In this document: one piece after another, positions 7,789 through 17,221 of the stretch
How the letters are laid out: each line of letters starts with the position of its first letter
Numbering within the stretch: position 1 is the first letter of the stretch
NCBI RefSeq assembly: GCF_001280085.1
Contig: NZ_LGED01000236.1
Location: 1-45,321, forward strand
Length of the DNA stretch: 45,321 bases
Source: Saccharothrix sp. NRRL B-16348
Lineage (GTDB): Bacteria; Actinomycetota; Actinomycetes; Mycobacteriales; Pseudonocardiaceae
Reading direction: 5' to 3'
Notes under the pieces: model-generated
Seen by the model: the letters and a program-made list of their open reading frames with translations, nothing else
Database searches by the model: none
What the model was told of the DNA's origin: nothing
Made by a program: the position numbers and the translations under genes

Positions 7789-9435
7789 TCACGTGCAGGA
7801 GCGCGGCCCCAGATAGGTGCTGCCGTCGCCGTTGCCGCCCTCGGGGTCGAGGGCGTAGAGGTGGACCTGCGTGCCGGGCGTGCAGCCCGGCACGGCGAAC
7901 CGGAAGCCGTGTACGCCGGTGATGCCGCCGAAGTAGGAGTTCACGTCCGGGCGGTTGGTGGAGGTGGGGAACTCCCCGAGGTAGGTGCCCACGCCCGCCG
8001 GACCGCCCCGGTAGGCGGCGACCGCCGAGGATGCCGCGGACAGGTCCGGGTCGAACGCCCAGCCCTCCACGGTGGACCCGGTGATGAGTTCGAAGTTGCC
8101 GCGTGGCGGGGACGTCCAGCGGTACACGCGGGTGTCGCCCGCGTTGATCGACTGGTTGACGAGCTGCGAGCAGTTGCGGCACGCCTCGACGTCATTGGGG
8201 TAGAGCGCCGTCTCGTAGACGCGCGGCATGGTCTGCGGCAACCGGAAGGTCTTCACGCCGGAGGTGCCGGCGTGCACCGCCAGCATGTTGCCGGTGGCCT
8301 CCACCGCGTCGCCGACGGGCGCGAAGTGGTGCACGCCCGCGTCTTCGCTGATCTTGCGCAGCGCGGCCAACGGGAGCCTGGGCGCGGCGGCGTACACGGA
8401 CGTGTAGCTGCCGCCCGCGACCGGGATCGCCTTGCGCGCCAACGACGCCCCGCCCGCCTGGTACGTACCGAGGGTAGTTGCGGCCGGGTCGTTGACGGTG
8501 AACCACGGGGTGAGCGGGTAGTCCGGACCACCGCTCTGGCCCGCGAACGAGTAGTTCTGGGCCAACAAGGGCGTCCCGGAGCCCTTGGCGACGGTGATGC
8601 CGGTGAGCGCGGCCATCGACGCGGTCGAGGCGGCCTGGTCGTCCTGCACGTAGCCGGCGGCGTACAAGCTCAACACGGTGCGGCCGGGCGTCTTGAGCTT
8701 GGTGTTGATCGCCGAACGCACCGCGGAGGGCACTACGTAGGCGTTGGGCAGGACGGCGAGCTTGATCGCGCTGAGGTCCAGGTTGCCCTTGGTGAGGTCA
8801 CTGAGCAGGTAGTGCCGGACCGGCGTGCCGATCCGTGCCAAGTCCTCCGCCAGGTTGGGCAGCTGGTCGACGGCGAACCCGTAGGTGGCCTCACCCGCCG
8901 GCGTCAGGGCTGCCTGGTAGTTCGGCGAGAGGTCGTCCACGAACACCGCGACCTGGGGCTGGTAGGCGTTCGCGCCCGCGAGCTGGATCTTGTCGACGGC
9001 CTTGAACACCGACTGGAGGTTGGCCCACAGGGCTTCGGAGTCGCCCGCGCGGTCAGTCCGCCCGAACCAGCCCTCGCCGCGCAGGTCGAGGAAGCTTGGC
9101 CTTGCCGAGCAGGCGGCTGATCGCCTGGACGTTGCGCGACGACTGGTACTGGTTGTACTTGGCCGCACGCAACGAGTTCAGGTCCGCCGGGTCCATGATC
9201 GCGCCCCGTGCCGAGGGTCGGCAGCGACTGGCTGGGCACGGCGTTGTTGCGCTCGGTGGGCGTCGCGGCCCGGCAGCCGGTGGCCAGGCTCGGCGGGAGG
9301 CCGCTCCACGAGCAGAACCCGGCCGTCGAACTGGTGGAGTAGTCGTCCAGGTAGAAGTAGTGGCAATCCGGGCCCTGCATCTCCGGCACCGGGATCGGGT
9401 CTATCTCGCAATCGGCTCTGGCGCACTTTCGGTGG
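7789..9435 (-). pseudogene. Broken gene for a large secreted enzyme, beta-galactosidase-trimerisation-like domain
   Basis: Three consecutive minus-strand frames join into one protein. Frame one (from about 9435) reads DCHYFYLDDYSTSSTAGF to PTLGTG; frame two (from about 9206) reads AIMDPADLNSLRAAKYNQYQ to LLGKA; frame three (9100 to 7789) runs SFLDLRGEGWFGR to the stop. One extra base in a C4 run at 9204-9207 and one extra base near 9094-9097 explain both shifts. The long third part has an alternating alpha/beta segment (VAVFVDDLSPNYQ, KLAVLPNAYVV, GRTVLSLYAAGYV) typical of the trimerisation domain of GH42-like enzymes, and ends in a beta-rich VEGWAFDPD module. Signal peptide and catalytic N-terminus are absent; an ISL3 transposase remnant starts where the gene is cut. 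Confidence 0.7.
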
Positions 9436-9437
9436 TG

Positions 9438-9545
9438 TCACCCGAGGAGGATGCGGTGGTGGACAAGGTCGAAGCTGGCTCTTCCGTACACCTGGCGCTT
9501 GATCAGCTCGTCTTGGTGTTCACGCCTTCGGTGCGTCCGTGGTGG
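9438..9545 (-). mobile_element. ISL3-family transposase remnant (C-terminus)
   Basis: The minus strand ends in ELIKRQVYGRASFDLVHHR ILLG and TGA at 9438-9440, the diagnostic tail of ISL3 transposases (LIKRQMYGRAGF..LRKRILL). Immediately before it a different frame gives HHHGRTEGVNTKT, which belongs in front of that tail, so a frameshift lies near 9505. Nothing of the upstream transposase remains. It abuts the truncated secreted-enzyme gene. Confidence 0.75.
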
Positions 9546-9840
9546 TGATCGAGGAGCCAGGCCTGGTTGATCACGAACACGCCGGACAGGCAATCCTGCG
9601 GCCCGCTTCGGGCCACTGGCGGCAGTTCGGCGTCGCCAACTCCCACCACCGCAACCACACCCTCCGGACTCGCGCCCTGCGGGCCTACCTGTGCTGGCGC
9701 GACACCGACACCCGCCATCCGGATATTTTCGTGGGCAGCGCCGCAAGGGAGCCCGCATCCGCAGCGAGAAGTGCCTGCGCCGGGGCGGAGGACCGGCGAA
9801 ATCGCGTGACCCTGGCAAGGTACTGGCGACACTGACGCCA
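9546..9840 (+). mobile_element. Possible second transposase remnant
   Basis: On the plus strand TLRTRALRAYLCWRDTDTRHP in one frame continues in another as REVPAPGRR-like sequence; rejoined, it reads like the basic tail (AYLRWRN..ARHPD..AAQRRERARIRSEK..RWGGRP) seen at the end of some actinomycete transposases. The family is uncertain and the frame is broken at least once. No terminal inverted repeats were found. Confidence 0.35.
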
Positions 9841-9903
9841 TGACCGGTTCCGCGCTGCCTCAACTGCTTCGACCGCGTGCCCTGAGGCCTGGAGCCCTCG
9901 TTG

Positions 9904-10206
9904 TCATCGCATCGCTGAGGCTTCGACGATGCGGAAGTCGCGCTCGAAGCCGTCGGGGAGTTCGGCCAGCGCCTCCTGGTAGGCCGCACTCTCGTACGCG
10001 GCGACGGCCTGTTCGAAGCTGTCGAACTCGATCAGGACAACGCGCTCGGCGATTCCGGCTTCGTGTGCGACAACCCGGCTGCCGACGCCGGCGAGCACCC
10101 GCCCGCCTGCGGCCTTGACTGCCACACCGGCCAGTTCGTTGTAGACACCAAGCCTCTCGGGGGCATCGATGGTGGGGTAGACGCTGACCCAGTAGCCCGT
10201 GGGCAT
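9904..10206 (-). CDS. DUF1330 family protein
   Basis: A 100-residue protein with the DUF1330 ferredoxin-like fold: start GYWVSVYPTIDAPERLGVYNELAGVAVKAAGGRVLA, then VVLIEFDSFEQAVAAYESAAYQEAL, the usual dimeric alpha/beta barrel pattern in which aromatic and Arg residues face a small pocket. GGAGG stands five bases before ATG 10206. It is divergent from an HxlR regulator across about 100 bases that carry a long inverted repeat, so it is the likely target of that regulator. DUF1330 proteins have no settled activity; a role in handling a reactive small molecule is plausible given HxlR control, but not shown. Confidence 0.85.
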   Translation of the reverse strand: MPTGYWVSVYPTIDAPERLGVYNELAGVAVKAAGGRVLAGVGSRVVAHEAGIAERVVLIEFDSFEQAVAAYESAAYQEALAELPDGFERDFRIVEASAMR

Positions 10207-10228
10207 GGAACCTCCAGTGTTGGGATGA

Positions 10229-10290
10229 GTGCTTCGGATTTCGAAGCACTGCCGAGGTGTGCGAAACTACCGATTCGAAATCCGAAGCAC
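10229..10290. promoter_or_regulatory. Inverted-repeat operator pair between DUF1330 and HxlR genes
   Basis: GTGCTTCGGATTTCGAA (10229-10245) is repeated as its exact 17-base complement at 10274-10290. Each arm is itself a partial palindrome built on GCTTCG / CGAA. The pair lies between the divergent starts and fits the double binding sites of HxlR dimers. Confidence 0.7.
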
Positions 10291-10308
10291 AAGAGTTGAC
10301 GGAGAGTC

Positions 10309-10701
10309 ATGAACGCGTCGCCGACGCCCATGCCGGGCCGGCCGGTCCGTGGTTCCACCACGGGACGATCGTTGATGGCGGCACTGGACCTGTTCGGGCG
10401 CCGCTGGACTCTGCGCATCATCTGGGAGCTGGGGAACGAGCCGCTCGGCTTCCGGCTCCTGCAGCGGCGCTGCGACGGCATGTCGTCAAGCGTCCTGCAG
10501 CAACGGCTCACAGAGCTCCAAGAGGCTCGGCTCGCCGAGGTGCTGAGCGACGGCAACTACACCCTCACCCCGCTCGGCCACGACGCCCGCGAGTCCCTCG
10601 GTCCGGTCATCGAGTGGTCGCGGCGGTGGGCTGCCGAGCTTGCCGACGCCCCGCCCGCTGCCGCCGAGGGTGCCGACGACGGCCGGCACAACCGGTCCTG
10701 A
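10309..10701 (+). CDS. HxlR family transcriptional regulator
   Basis: A 130-residue winged-helix regulator. The core WTLRIIWELGNEPLGFRLLQRRCDGMSSSVLQQRLTELQEARLAE followed by YTLTPLGHDARESLGPVIEWS is the HxlR signature (replace of MarR-like helices, recognition helix SSSVLQQRL, wing YTLT). An N-terminal tail of about 22 residues is Pro/Gly-rich. GGAGAG precedes ATG 10309. It is divergent from the DUF1330 gene and probably represses both genes through the 17-bp inverted repeat; many HxlR proteins sense quinones, aldehydes or oxidants through a cysteine. Here the only obvious cysteine is in RRCDG of the DNA-binding domain, a position often used for thiol sensing. Confidence 0.9.
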   Translation: MNASPTPMPGRPVRGSTTGRSLMAALDLFGRRWTLRIIWELGNEPLGFRLLQRRCDGMSSSVLQQRLTELQEARLAEVLSDGNYTLTPLGHDARESLGPVIEWSRRWAAELADAPPAAAEGADDGRHNRS

Positions 10702-10815
10702 CAGCGGTCCGCGCGCCGAGATCACCGTCTTCGACCGCGGCGCTTTGGCCTCGGCCACCATCGCCGACGCGGCGGCCTGCTCCGGCGACGAGCGGTGGTG
10801 GCGTAGCCGTGTCGG

Positions 10816-11655
10816 TTAGAGCCGTGTCGCGGTGCGGACCAGCTTGGCAACGGCTTTGGATTTACTGTGTGGTGGCCAGGCGATGACGGTCGTGACGGTT
10901 GGTGCGTCTGGCATGGGCACGATGGCGTGATCGTCGCTTAGCTGGTTTCGCAGCGACTCGGGAACGACCGCGCAGGCCAACCCGAGCGCGATCAGTTGGA
11001 ACAGTTGGGTGTGGTCGCGCACCTGCGGGCCGGGGCCGTCCGGATAGCTGCCATCCCGTCCGGGCCAGCGGGGCAGGGGCAGGTCCGTCAGGGCGTTGAC
11101 CTCGGCCAACGACACATTCGCCCGGTTGGCGAGGGGATGACCCGCGGGCAGGACCGCGACCTGCTGCTCGGTGTGCAGATCTTCGGAGTCGAATCCGGCT
11201 GTCGTGTCGTAAGGCCGGTGGAGCAGTGCAACGTCGGCGCGCCCCTTGTGCAGCAGATTCTCCGGCTCGCCGGGCCCGCACAGCATCACCTCGACGGCCA
11301 CGGCGCCCGGTTCAGCGGCGTAGGCGTCCAGCAGCTTCGACAACAGTTCCCTGGACGCTCCGGCCTTGGCGGCCAGCACCACACCGGGCTGGTCGGCAGC
11401 GGCGCGGCGGGTGCGACGCTCGGCGGCTTCGACCGCGTCGAGCGCGGTCCGGGCCTCCCTCAGCAGCACCGACCCGGCGTCGGTCAAAGCGATGGCGCGA
11501 GCGGTGCGGTGCAGCAGAACGACTCCGAGCCGCCGTTCGAGCTGCTGGATCGCCCGCGACAGCGGTGGTTGCGCCATCGTGAGCCGTTGTGCCGCCCGGC
11601 CGAAGTGCAACTCCTCGGCGACGGCGACGAAGTATCGCAACTCCCGCGTCTCCAC
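10816..11655 (-). CDS. LysR family transcriptional regulator
   Basis: A 279-residue regulator with the typical start ETRELRYFVAVAEELHFGRAAQRLTMAQPPLSRAIQQLERRLGV LLHRT (helix-turn-helix, residues 1-62) and a periplasmic-binding-like effector domain (about 90-279). GTG 11655 was taken as start because it gives the standard LysR N-terminus and length; the frame itself is open further upstream without meaning. It is divergent from a short-chain dehydrogenase 105 bases away, the usual arrangement for a LysR protein that controls its neighbour. The effector is unknown; the neighbour suggests a carbonyl compound. Confidence 0.9.
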   Translation of the reverse strand: METRELRYFVAVAEELHFGRAAQRLTMAQPPLSRAIQQLERRLGVVLLHRTARAIALTDAGSVLLREARTALDAVEAAERRTRRAAADQPGVVLAAKAGASRELLSKLLDAYAAEPGAVAVEVMLCGPGEPENLLHKGRADVALLHRPYDTTAGFDSEDLHTEQQVAVLPAGHPLANRANVSLAEVNALTDLPLPRWPGRDGSYPDGPGPQVRDHTQLFQLIALGLACAVVPESLRNQLSDDHAIVPMPDAPTVTTVIAWPPHSKSKAVAKLVRTATRL

Positions 11656-11760
11656 CAGCTCATCGTATCCGGCGCTGACCACGACCAATACCCTCGCGGT
11701 ATCGCTGCCCACCCGGCCGGTCTTGGACGCCGCAGCCTGAGTCGCAGCAGGATCGGCGGT

Positions 11761-12486
11761 GTGAGTGAACAGACGATCGCGCTGGTGACGGGCGCGAACA
11801 AGGGGATCGGTTACGAGATCGCCGCGGGCCTGGGCGCCCTCGGCTGGCGAATCGGTGTGGGCGCGCGGGATCGACATCGCCGCGACACCGCGGTGGAGAA
11901 GCTGCGCGCGGCCGGGACGGACGCGTTCGGTGTGCCGCTCGACGTGACAGACGACGCGAGTGTGGCCGCTGCGGCCGAGTTGATCGCCGGTCACGCCGGA
12001 GGGCTCGACGTCCTGGTCAACAACGCCGCGATCGCCGGCGGCGCGCCGCAGACACCCACCACGGTCGATCCTGCGACCGTGCGAATCGTCGTGGAAACCA
12101 ACGTGATCGGGGCCATCCGGGTCACCAACGCGATGCTGCCGATGCTGCGCGCCTCGGCCTCACCGCGAATCGTCAACATGTCCAGCACCGTCGGCTCACT
12201 CGCCCTGCAAACCACACCCGGCATCGACATGGGCCCTGTTCCCTCCGCCTACCTGGCCTCGAAAACCTTCCTCAACGCCCTCACCATCCAATACGCCAAG
12301 GAGTTGGGCGACACCAACATCCTTGTCAACTCCGGCTGCCCCGGTTTCACCGCCACCGACCTCAACGGCTTCCGAGGCCTCCGCACACCACAGCAGGGGG
12401 CGGCCATCGCGATTCACCTCGCGACCTTGCCCGACGACGGACCGACCGGCGAATTCTTCGACGACGCCGGAACAGTGCCCTGGTGA
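11761..12486 (+). CDS. Short-chain dehydrogenase/reductase
   Basis: A 241-residue classical SDR. TGANKGIG near the start binds NAD(P); LDVTD and NNAA follow at the expected places; the active site is Ser in NMSSTVG and Y-x-x-x-K in YLASKTFLNAL; PGFTATDLNGF is the substrate lid. GTG 11761 has AGGA about 10 bases upstream. The arginine-rich loop after the second strand (GARDRHRRD) suggests NADPH preference. Resembles carbonyl reductase-like SDRs. Likely controlled by the divergent LysR gene. Physiological substrate unknown. Confidence 0.9.
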   Translation: MSEQTIALVTGANKGIGYEIAAGLGALGWRIGVGARDRHRRDTAVEKLRAAGTDAFGVPLDVTDDASVAAAAELIAGHAGGLDVLVNNAAIAGGAPQTPTTVDPATVRIVVETNVIGAIRVTNAMLPMLRASASPRIVNMSSTVGSLALQTTPGIDMGPVPSAYLASKTFLNALTIQYAKELGDTNILVNSGCPGFTATDLNGFRGLRTPQQGAAIAIHLATLPDDGPTGEFFDDAGTVPW

Positions 12487-12499
12487 ACCGCACCGGCGG

Positions 12500-12981
12500 G
12501 CGGTGGATCGTGGACCCGATCCGGGATCGGGTGCAGCCCGCTACCGTTGGCAACGCGCAGGGGCCGCGGTCGGCGGCGTAGTGCTGCTTGTCGATGTCGA
12601 CCGACCGCTCGTCGGTCCAAGCCGCGGTGCGGGGTTGGTTTCCGGTGAGAACGGTGATCGTGGCCGCGTCGGCGTCGGGGATGGCGCGGGCGGCTGTGGC
12701 CGTGACGCGCTCCAGGACTTCGTCGAGCGGTTCCTCGGCGCCCGCATGGTCTGGTCGACCGGAGTGTTGCCGGGGCGCTGGTCGGACAGCGTCTCGCGCA
12801 CCGGAAGGGCCTGTGCCTGGTTGGCCAGCGCGTCGGCGAGATCGGCGGTCAACCGCCGGGTCTGCTGCACGGCGCACCTGAGCGAGTCAGCGGGCCACGG
12901 AACTCGCTGCAGCCAGTCGGCAGCCCGATGCAACCCTTTGCACCCTGACCACAGAACGTCGTGCACGAGTTGGGCACACAT
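12500..12981 (-). pseudogene. Remnant of a GAF (possibly GAF-ANTAR) regulator
   Basis: The minus strand holds a GAF-domain stretch EPLDEVLERVTATAARAIPDADAATITVL, then PRTAAWTDERSVDIDKQHYAADRGPC, which is the well-known start of actinobacterial GAF proteins, but it breaks up soon after GPC. Upstream, in another frame from ATG 12981, AVQQTRRLTADLADALANQAQ resembles the linker helix of ANTAR regulators. A frameshift separates the two near 12745, and the part order is not the usual one, so rearrangement is likely. Not expected to be functional. Confidence 0.5.
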
Positions 12982-13145
12982 CCTTATTCACCTCCCCTCG
13001 GTTCCACGCTCGGAGTCCGGTTCCGGTTCTCAGTGGGCTGACGGTGCGGTGAGGGCGAGTCGGGTCAGCAGGCCCATCTGGCGGTACAGGTAACGCGGTG
13101 GGCGCAAAGATCGCATCAAGACCTGACGTCTCTGGTCGACATGGC

Positions 13146-13159
13146 TGAACAACTGTTCA
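13146..13159. promoter_or_regulatory. Palindrome at the TetR start, probable auto-operator
   Basis: TGAACA-AC-TGTTCA is a perfect 6+6 palindrome. It overlaps the first possible ATG (13141) and lies 12 bases before ATG 13171, which favours 13171 as the true start with the operator in the leader. Confidence 0.5.
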
Positions 13160-13170
13160 ATCATCTGCAC

Positions 13171-13776
13171 ATGCGTTCAGTGACCGACTTGACCGCCCGA
13201 GCACGTATTCGCGACGCCGCGCTCGTCCGCTTCGGTGACGACGGCGTTGCGGGCGCCTCGATGCGGGCGATCGCCGCCGACGCGGGGGTGTCGCCGGCGC
13301 TGGTGGTGCACCACTTCGGTTCGAAGGAAGGGCTGCGGCAGGCCTGCGACGACTACGTGCTGGCCGCGATGGGAGCCGGTGACGACCTCGACCTGGCGGC
13401 CCTGGCCGACCTGCTCGCCGCGGCCGCCCCGACTCGCCGCTACCTGGCCAGGGCGTTGCTGGACGGCACCGACGCCGCGTCGTCGTTGTTCACCCGGATC
13501 GTCGATCTCACGCAACGGTGGCTGGCCGACGGCGAGAAGGCCGGCCAGGTGCGTCCTACCGACGATGAGCGGGCACGCGCCGCGGTCTACGTGTCGTGGC
13601 AGCTCGCGCCGCTGGTGCTCGGTGAGCAGGTCGGTCGACTGCTGGGCGGTGACCCGGCCGAGACCGCGACCGCCACCAGGGCGGCCCGCGCGGGCCTGGA
13701 GATGCTCACCAAGGGCCTGTTCGTCGACGAGCGCTGGCTGACGGCGTTCACCCAGCTGGACGGGGGCGCGCGATGA
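13171..13776 (+). CDS. TetR family transcriptional regulator
   Basis: About 201 residues from ATG 13171 (an in-frame ATG at 13141 would add ten residues but coincides with a palindrome that looks like an operator). The DNA-binding domain is clear: ARIRDAALVRFGDDGVAGASMRAIAADAGVSPALVVHHFGSKEGLRQACDDYV. The C-terminal ligand domain is all-helical and ends FVDERWLTAF. The stop overlaps the start of the glycosyltransferase gene (ATGA at 13773-13776), so the two form an operon. A role controlling a glycosyltransferase and perhaps drug inactivation or a glycolipid is inferred from that coupling only. Confidence 0.88.
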   Translation: MRSVTDLTARARIRDAALVRFGDDGVAGASMRAIAADAGVSPALVVHHFGSKEGLRQACDDYVLAAMGAGDDLDLAALADLLAAAAPTRRYLARALLDGTDAASSLFTRIVDLTQRWLADGEKAGQVRPTDDERARAAVYVSWQLAPLVLGEQVGRLLGGDPAETATATRAARAGLEMLTKGLFVDERWLTAFTQLDGGAR

Positions 13777-15038
13777 GGGCGCTGCTGGTCACGCACGGCA
13801 CTCGCGGGGATGTGCAACCGATGCTGGCGCTGGCCGTCGCGTTGCGCCACGCCGGGCACGAGGCGTTGTTGGCCGCGCCCGCGTCGTTCGCCGCGACAGC
13901 CGCCGAGCACGACGTCGAGTTCGCGGCCTTGGACGAGGGTCCCAACCGGCTCATGGACGACCCGGTGGTCAAGCAGGCGATCGACGGCGGCTACCGGGGC
14001 GTGCGCGGCAAGATCACCGCCCTGCGCACCGCCCGCCGCATCAAACCGTTGATGGCGCGGGTGCTGCACGACCTGGGCGGCATCGCCCGCCGCTCGCGTG
14101 CCGACGTGGTCGTGCACACCCCGTCGGTGCCCGCCCAGCACGTCGCCGAAATGCTCGACGTGCCCTCCGCCGTGGCGGCCTTCCAACCAGGCTGGGTGCC
14201 GACCAGCCTGTTCCCCTGCCCGATGGTGCCGCTGCCACGCATGCCCAAGTCGCTGAACCGGGCCACCTACCTGACCGTCTCCGCGACTCTGCGCGCCTTC
14301 GCCGGCATCGCCGACCGCTGGCGGGTCGAGGAGCTGAGTCTGCCACGTCGCCGCAACGGCCACGACCTGCTGCACGACTCCGACCGGGGTCTCCGGCTGG
14401 TGCTGCAGGCGTTCAGCCGGCACGTCACGCCGGTCGACCCCGGCTGGCCTCAGCAGGTGCGCACCACGGGCTTCTGGTACCTGCCCAGCCGACCCTGGAC
14501 ACCACCCAGGACATTGGAGCGGTTCCTGGCCGACGGACCTCCGCCGGTCTACATCGGCTTCGGCAGCATGGCCGGCCGCGACGCCGAGCGCACCGGCCAC
14601 ACCGTGGCCGACGCCGTGCGCCGAGCCGGCGTCCGCGCCGTGCTGGCCACCGGCTGGGGCGGCATCAGCGCCACCGGTTCGACCGACGTGCACGTCATCG
14701 ACCAGGCGCCGCACGACCACTTGTTCCCGCGCATGGCCGCCGTGGTGCACCACGGCGGAGGAGGCACCACCGGTGCCGCGCTGGCTGCCGGCGTGCCTCA
14801 GGTGGTGTGCCCGTTCGTCGCCGACCAACCCCACTGGGCACAACGAGTGCACGCCCTCGGCGTCGCCCCGGCTCCAGTGCGGCAGCAGCGGCTCACCGCC
14901 GACGCGCTCGCCACCGCCCTGACCGCCGCCGTGCGCGAACCGGAGATCCGGCGCCGTGCCACGGAGATCGGTGACCTCGTGCGTGCCGAGAACGGGGTGG
15001 GCGACGCCGTCACCGCACTGGAAGCCCTCGTCCACTAG
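13773..15038 (+). CDS. GT1-type glycosyltransferase (nucleotide-sugar dependent)
   Basis: A 421-residue GT-B enzyme. The N-terminal acceptor domain starts MRALLVTHGTRGDVQPMLALAVALR, where the His of HGTRGDVQP is the expected catalytic base. The C-terminal donor domain has VYIGFGSMAG and the sugar-nucleotide motif VVHHGGGGTTGAALAAGVPQVVCPFVADQ, with H-G-G-x-G-T and the D-Q pair. This matches sterol, macrolide and flavonoid UDP-glycosyltransferases of the UGT80/MGT type. It is translationally coupled to the TetR regulator. The extreme 3' end abuts an IS630 remnant, and the last codons overlap the remnant stop. Acceptor unknown. Confidence 0.9.
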   Translation: MRALLVTHGTRGDVQPMLALAVALRHAGHEALLAAPASFAATAAEHDVEFAALDEGPNRLMDDPVVKQAIDGGYRGVRGKITALRTARRIKPLMARVLHDLGGIARRSRADVVVHTPSVPAQHVAEMLDVPSAVAAFQPGWVPTSLFPCPMVPLPRMPKSLNRATYLTVSATLRAFAGIADRWRVEELSLPRRRNGHDLLHDSDRGLRLVLQAFSRHVTPVDPGWPQQVRTTGFWYLPSRPWTPPRTLERFLADGPPPVYIGFGSMAGRDAERTGHTVADAVRRAGVRAVLATGWGGISATGSTDVHVIDQAPHDHLFPRMAAVVHHGGGGTTGAALAAGVPQVVCPFVADQPHWAQRVHALGVAPAPVRQQRLTADALATALTAAVREPEIRRRATEIGDLVRAENGVGDAVTALEALVH

Positions 15039-15200
15039 TGTCCTGCGCCAGGAATTCGATCAAGACATGAGGCGAGGCGGTCGAGGGATCTCGTCCGCCT
15101 CCTTGGTCCAGACGAAGGGCTTGGGATCATCCTCGTTCCATGCCTTGATCCAGTCGCGGATGTCGTTCTCCGGGGCGCGCAGGGCTTGTGCGTTGCCGCG
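15035..15200 (-). mobile_element. IS630-family transposase remnant (C-terminus)
   Basis: Minus-strand translation gives NDIRDWIKAWNEDDPKPFVW TKEADEI, the unmistakable C-terminal end of IS630 transposases. After ADEI the frame shifts by one base and continues LDRLASCLDRIPGAGH to TAG at 15035-15037, the normal family ending. Everything upstream of about codon NDIRDW is lost. The remnant end overlaps the stop codon of the glycosyltransferase gene on the other strand. Confidence 0.85.
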
Positions 15201-15235
15201 AACGGTCACGTGGGGTGAGGGCGGTCTGGGTGGTT

Positions 15236-17221
15236 TCAGCCGCCGACGTGGATGCCGGGGCGGCGGTCGGGGTCGGGTTCGCTGGTGCGGATGATCTCGC
15301 GGACGACGGGGGCGGTGTCGCCTCGACCGAGGATCAGATAGCGGAGGAGGTGACCGAGGGGGTTGCCTTCGCTCCACGCGAAGTGGCAGTGCGGGCGCAC
15401 ACCGGTGGCGTCACGCAGCGCCAAGAGGATCGCGGCGACGGCGTTGGGTGCGGCGGGGCTCTCGGCGCGCAGGACGCGGTGTCCCTCGACTTCGACGCCG
15501 CGGACCTTGAGCACGTCGCTGAAGTCCGAGGGGTCGATCACGTCGATCTCCAGGAACAGCACGTCGGCCGCGCCGGGCACCGGGTTGGCGAGGCGTTGTT
15601 CGGTTTCCTTCGCCCGGTACTCGGCCGCGTCGCCTGCCTGACGGCGGTTGGCGATGAGGGTCAGGGCGTTGTCGTGGGCGATGGAGTCGGTGATGAACCG
15701 GCGGGCGGGTTCGTCGAACTCGATGTGTTCCGCGCGCAGTTCGGTGGTGCGGCTGACCCGTGAGATCAGGGAGATCGCGATGATGCCCAGGATGAAGAAG
15801 AACGAGATGGTGATGCCGTCGGGCTTCTCGATCACGTTCTCCACCAACGCGTAGAGCATGATCAGGGTGAGGATCGTGAACGCGATCGCGGAGCGACGCT
15901 GCCGACGACGTGCCGCGGAGATGGTCACCGCGACGGAGGCGGACACCATCATCGCGAGGATGCCGGTGGCGTAGGCGCCTGCCTGGGCGTTGACGTCGGC
16001 GTTGAAGACGATGGTGACCAGGATGCAGATGGCGGTGTAGACGAGGACGACCGGGCGGATGGCGCGGGTCCAGTCGGGCGCCATGCCGTAGGCGGGCAGG
16101 TAGCGGGGCACGATGTTGATCAGTCCGGCCATGGCGGAGGCGCCGGCGAACCACAGGATCAGGATGCTGCTGATGTCGTAGGCGGTGCCGACCCACTCGC
16201 CGAGCAGTTCGTGCGCCAGGTAGGCCAGGGCGCGGCCGTTGGCCTCGCCACCGGGCTGGAACTCGTCCACGGGCACCAGGACGGTGGTGACGAAGCTGGT
16301 CGCCAGCAGGTAGACCGACATGATCACCGCGGCGGCGGTGAGCAGCTTGCGGGTGTTGCGGATCCGGTTGTCCAGCCGCTCCTGCTCGGTCCGTCCGTCG
16401 GCGGCGACCAAGGGCATCATGCTGACACCGGTCTCGAAACCCGACAGGCCCAGCACCAGCAGCGGGAACGCCAGGATCGCCGGGCCGATCACACCGCCGA
16501 TCCCGCCGCCGCCGGACGTCAGCGCGTCCACCCAGCGGTCGAGCGCGACCGGTTCGGCCAGCACCTCGACCACCCCGGCGACCACGACCACCGCGTTGAG
16601 CAGCAGGAACACCGCGACCAGCGGGATCGCCACGCCGACCGCCTCGCTGAACCCGAGCAGGAACACCCCGCCGAGGATCAGCAGCAGCACGACGGTGACC
16701 AGGACTTCCTGTCCGTGCAGGAAGTCGGGCACGCGGGGGTTCTCCAACGCGTGCACGGAGGCGTCGGCGGCGGACAGGGTGATCGTGATGATCCACGACG
16801 TGGCCACGAACCCCAGCAGGACCAGCACGAACAGCTTGCCCCGCCAGAACGGCAGCAGGTTTTCCAACATCGCCACCGACCCCTGGCCGCGCGGGCTCTC
16901 CTTCGCCACCCGGCGGTACATCGGCAACATGCCCAACAGCGTCAACGCCACGATCAGCAACGTCGCCAACGGCGAGATCGCCCCGGCCGCCAAGGCCGCG
17001 ATACCGGGCAAGTAGGACAGCGTGGAGAAGTAGTCCACACCGGTGAGGCACATGACCTTCCACCACGTGTGCGGCTTGGCGTGCTGCTCGGTGCTCTCCG
17101 GGCCGACCACGGGTTGCACGCGGTGCTCCAACAGCCAACGCCCGAACGTGCTCGACGGCGCGGGCCGCCGGACGGGGCTGTCCACGCGTGTCGGTACAGC
17201 GGGCTTTGGTGTGTCGGTCAT
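15236..17221 (-). CDS. APC-superfamily permease, KimA-like, probable potassium transporter
   Basis: A 661-residue membrane protein with about twelve hydrophobic segments (residues about 55-480) and a C-terminal soluble domain of about 180 residues ([15 protein letters not shown] to the end). The first helices, [27 protein letters not shown] and [21 protein letters not shown], have the same layout as KimA/KUP-like APC permeases (broken helix 1, then PxGGG/PRGQGS and an ENL turn). It is divergent from the kdp operon across about 340 bases, which supports a role in potassium uptake rather than amino acid transport. ATG 17221 starts the protein; no c-di-AMP (ydaO) riboswitch was found in front. 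Substrate inferred, not demonstrated. Confidence 0.75.
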   Translation of the reverse strand: MTDTPKPAVPTRVDSPVRRPAPSSTFGRWLLEHRVQPVVGPESTEQHAKPHTWWKVMCLTGVDYFSTLSYLPGIAALAAGAISPLATLLIVALTLLGMLPMYRRVAKESPRGQGSVAMLENLLPFWRGKLFVLVLLGFVATSWIITITLSAADASVHALENPRVPDFLHGQEVLVTVVLLLILGGVFLLGFSEAVGVAIPLVAVFLLLNAVVVVAGVVEVLAEPVALDRWVDALTSGGGGIGGVIGPAILAFPLLVLGLSGFETGVSMMPLVAADGRTEQERLDNRIRNTRKLLTAAAVIMSVYLLATSFVTTVLVPVDEFQPGGEANGRALAYLAHELLGEWVGTAYDISSILILWFAGASAMAGLINIVPRYLPAYGMAPDWTRAIRPVVLVYTAICILVTIVFNADVNAQAGAYATGILAMMVSASVAVTISAARRRQRRSAIAFTILTLIMLYALVENVIEKPDGITISFFFILGIIAISLISRVSRTTELRAEHIEFDEPARRFITDSIAHDNALTLIANRRQAGDAAEYRAKETEQRLANPVPGAADVLFLEIDVIDPSDFSDVLKVRGVEVEGHRVLRAESPAAPNAVAAILLALRDATGVRPHCHFAWSEGNPLGHLLRYLILGRGDTAPVVREIIRTSEPDPDRRPGIHVGG

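Noticed and set aside
12362..12877. Intact GAF regulator on the minus strand
   Set aside because: Only about 60 residues look like a GAF domain; the rest is Arg-rich nonsense overlapping the SDR 3' end, so it is treated as a remnant.
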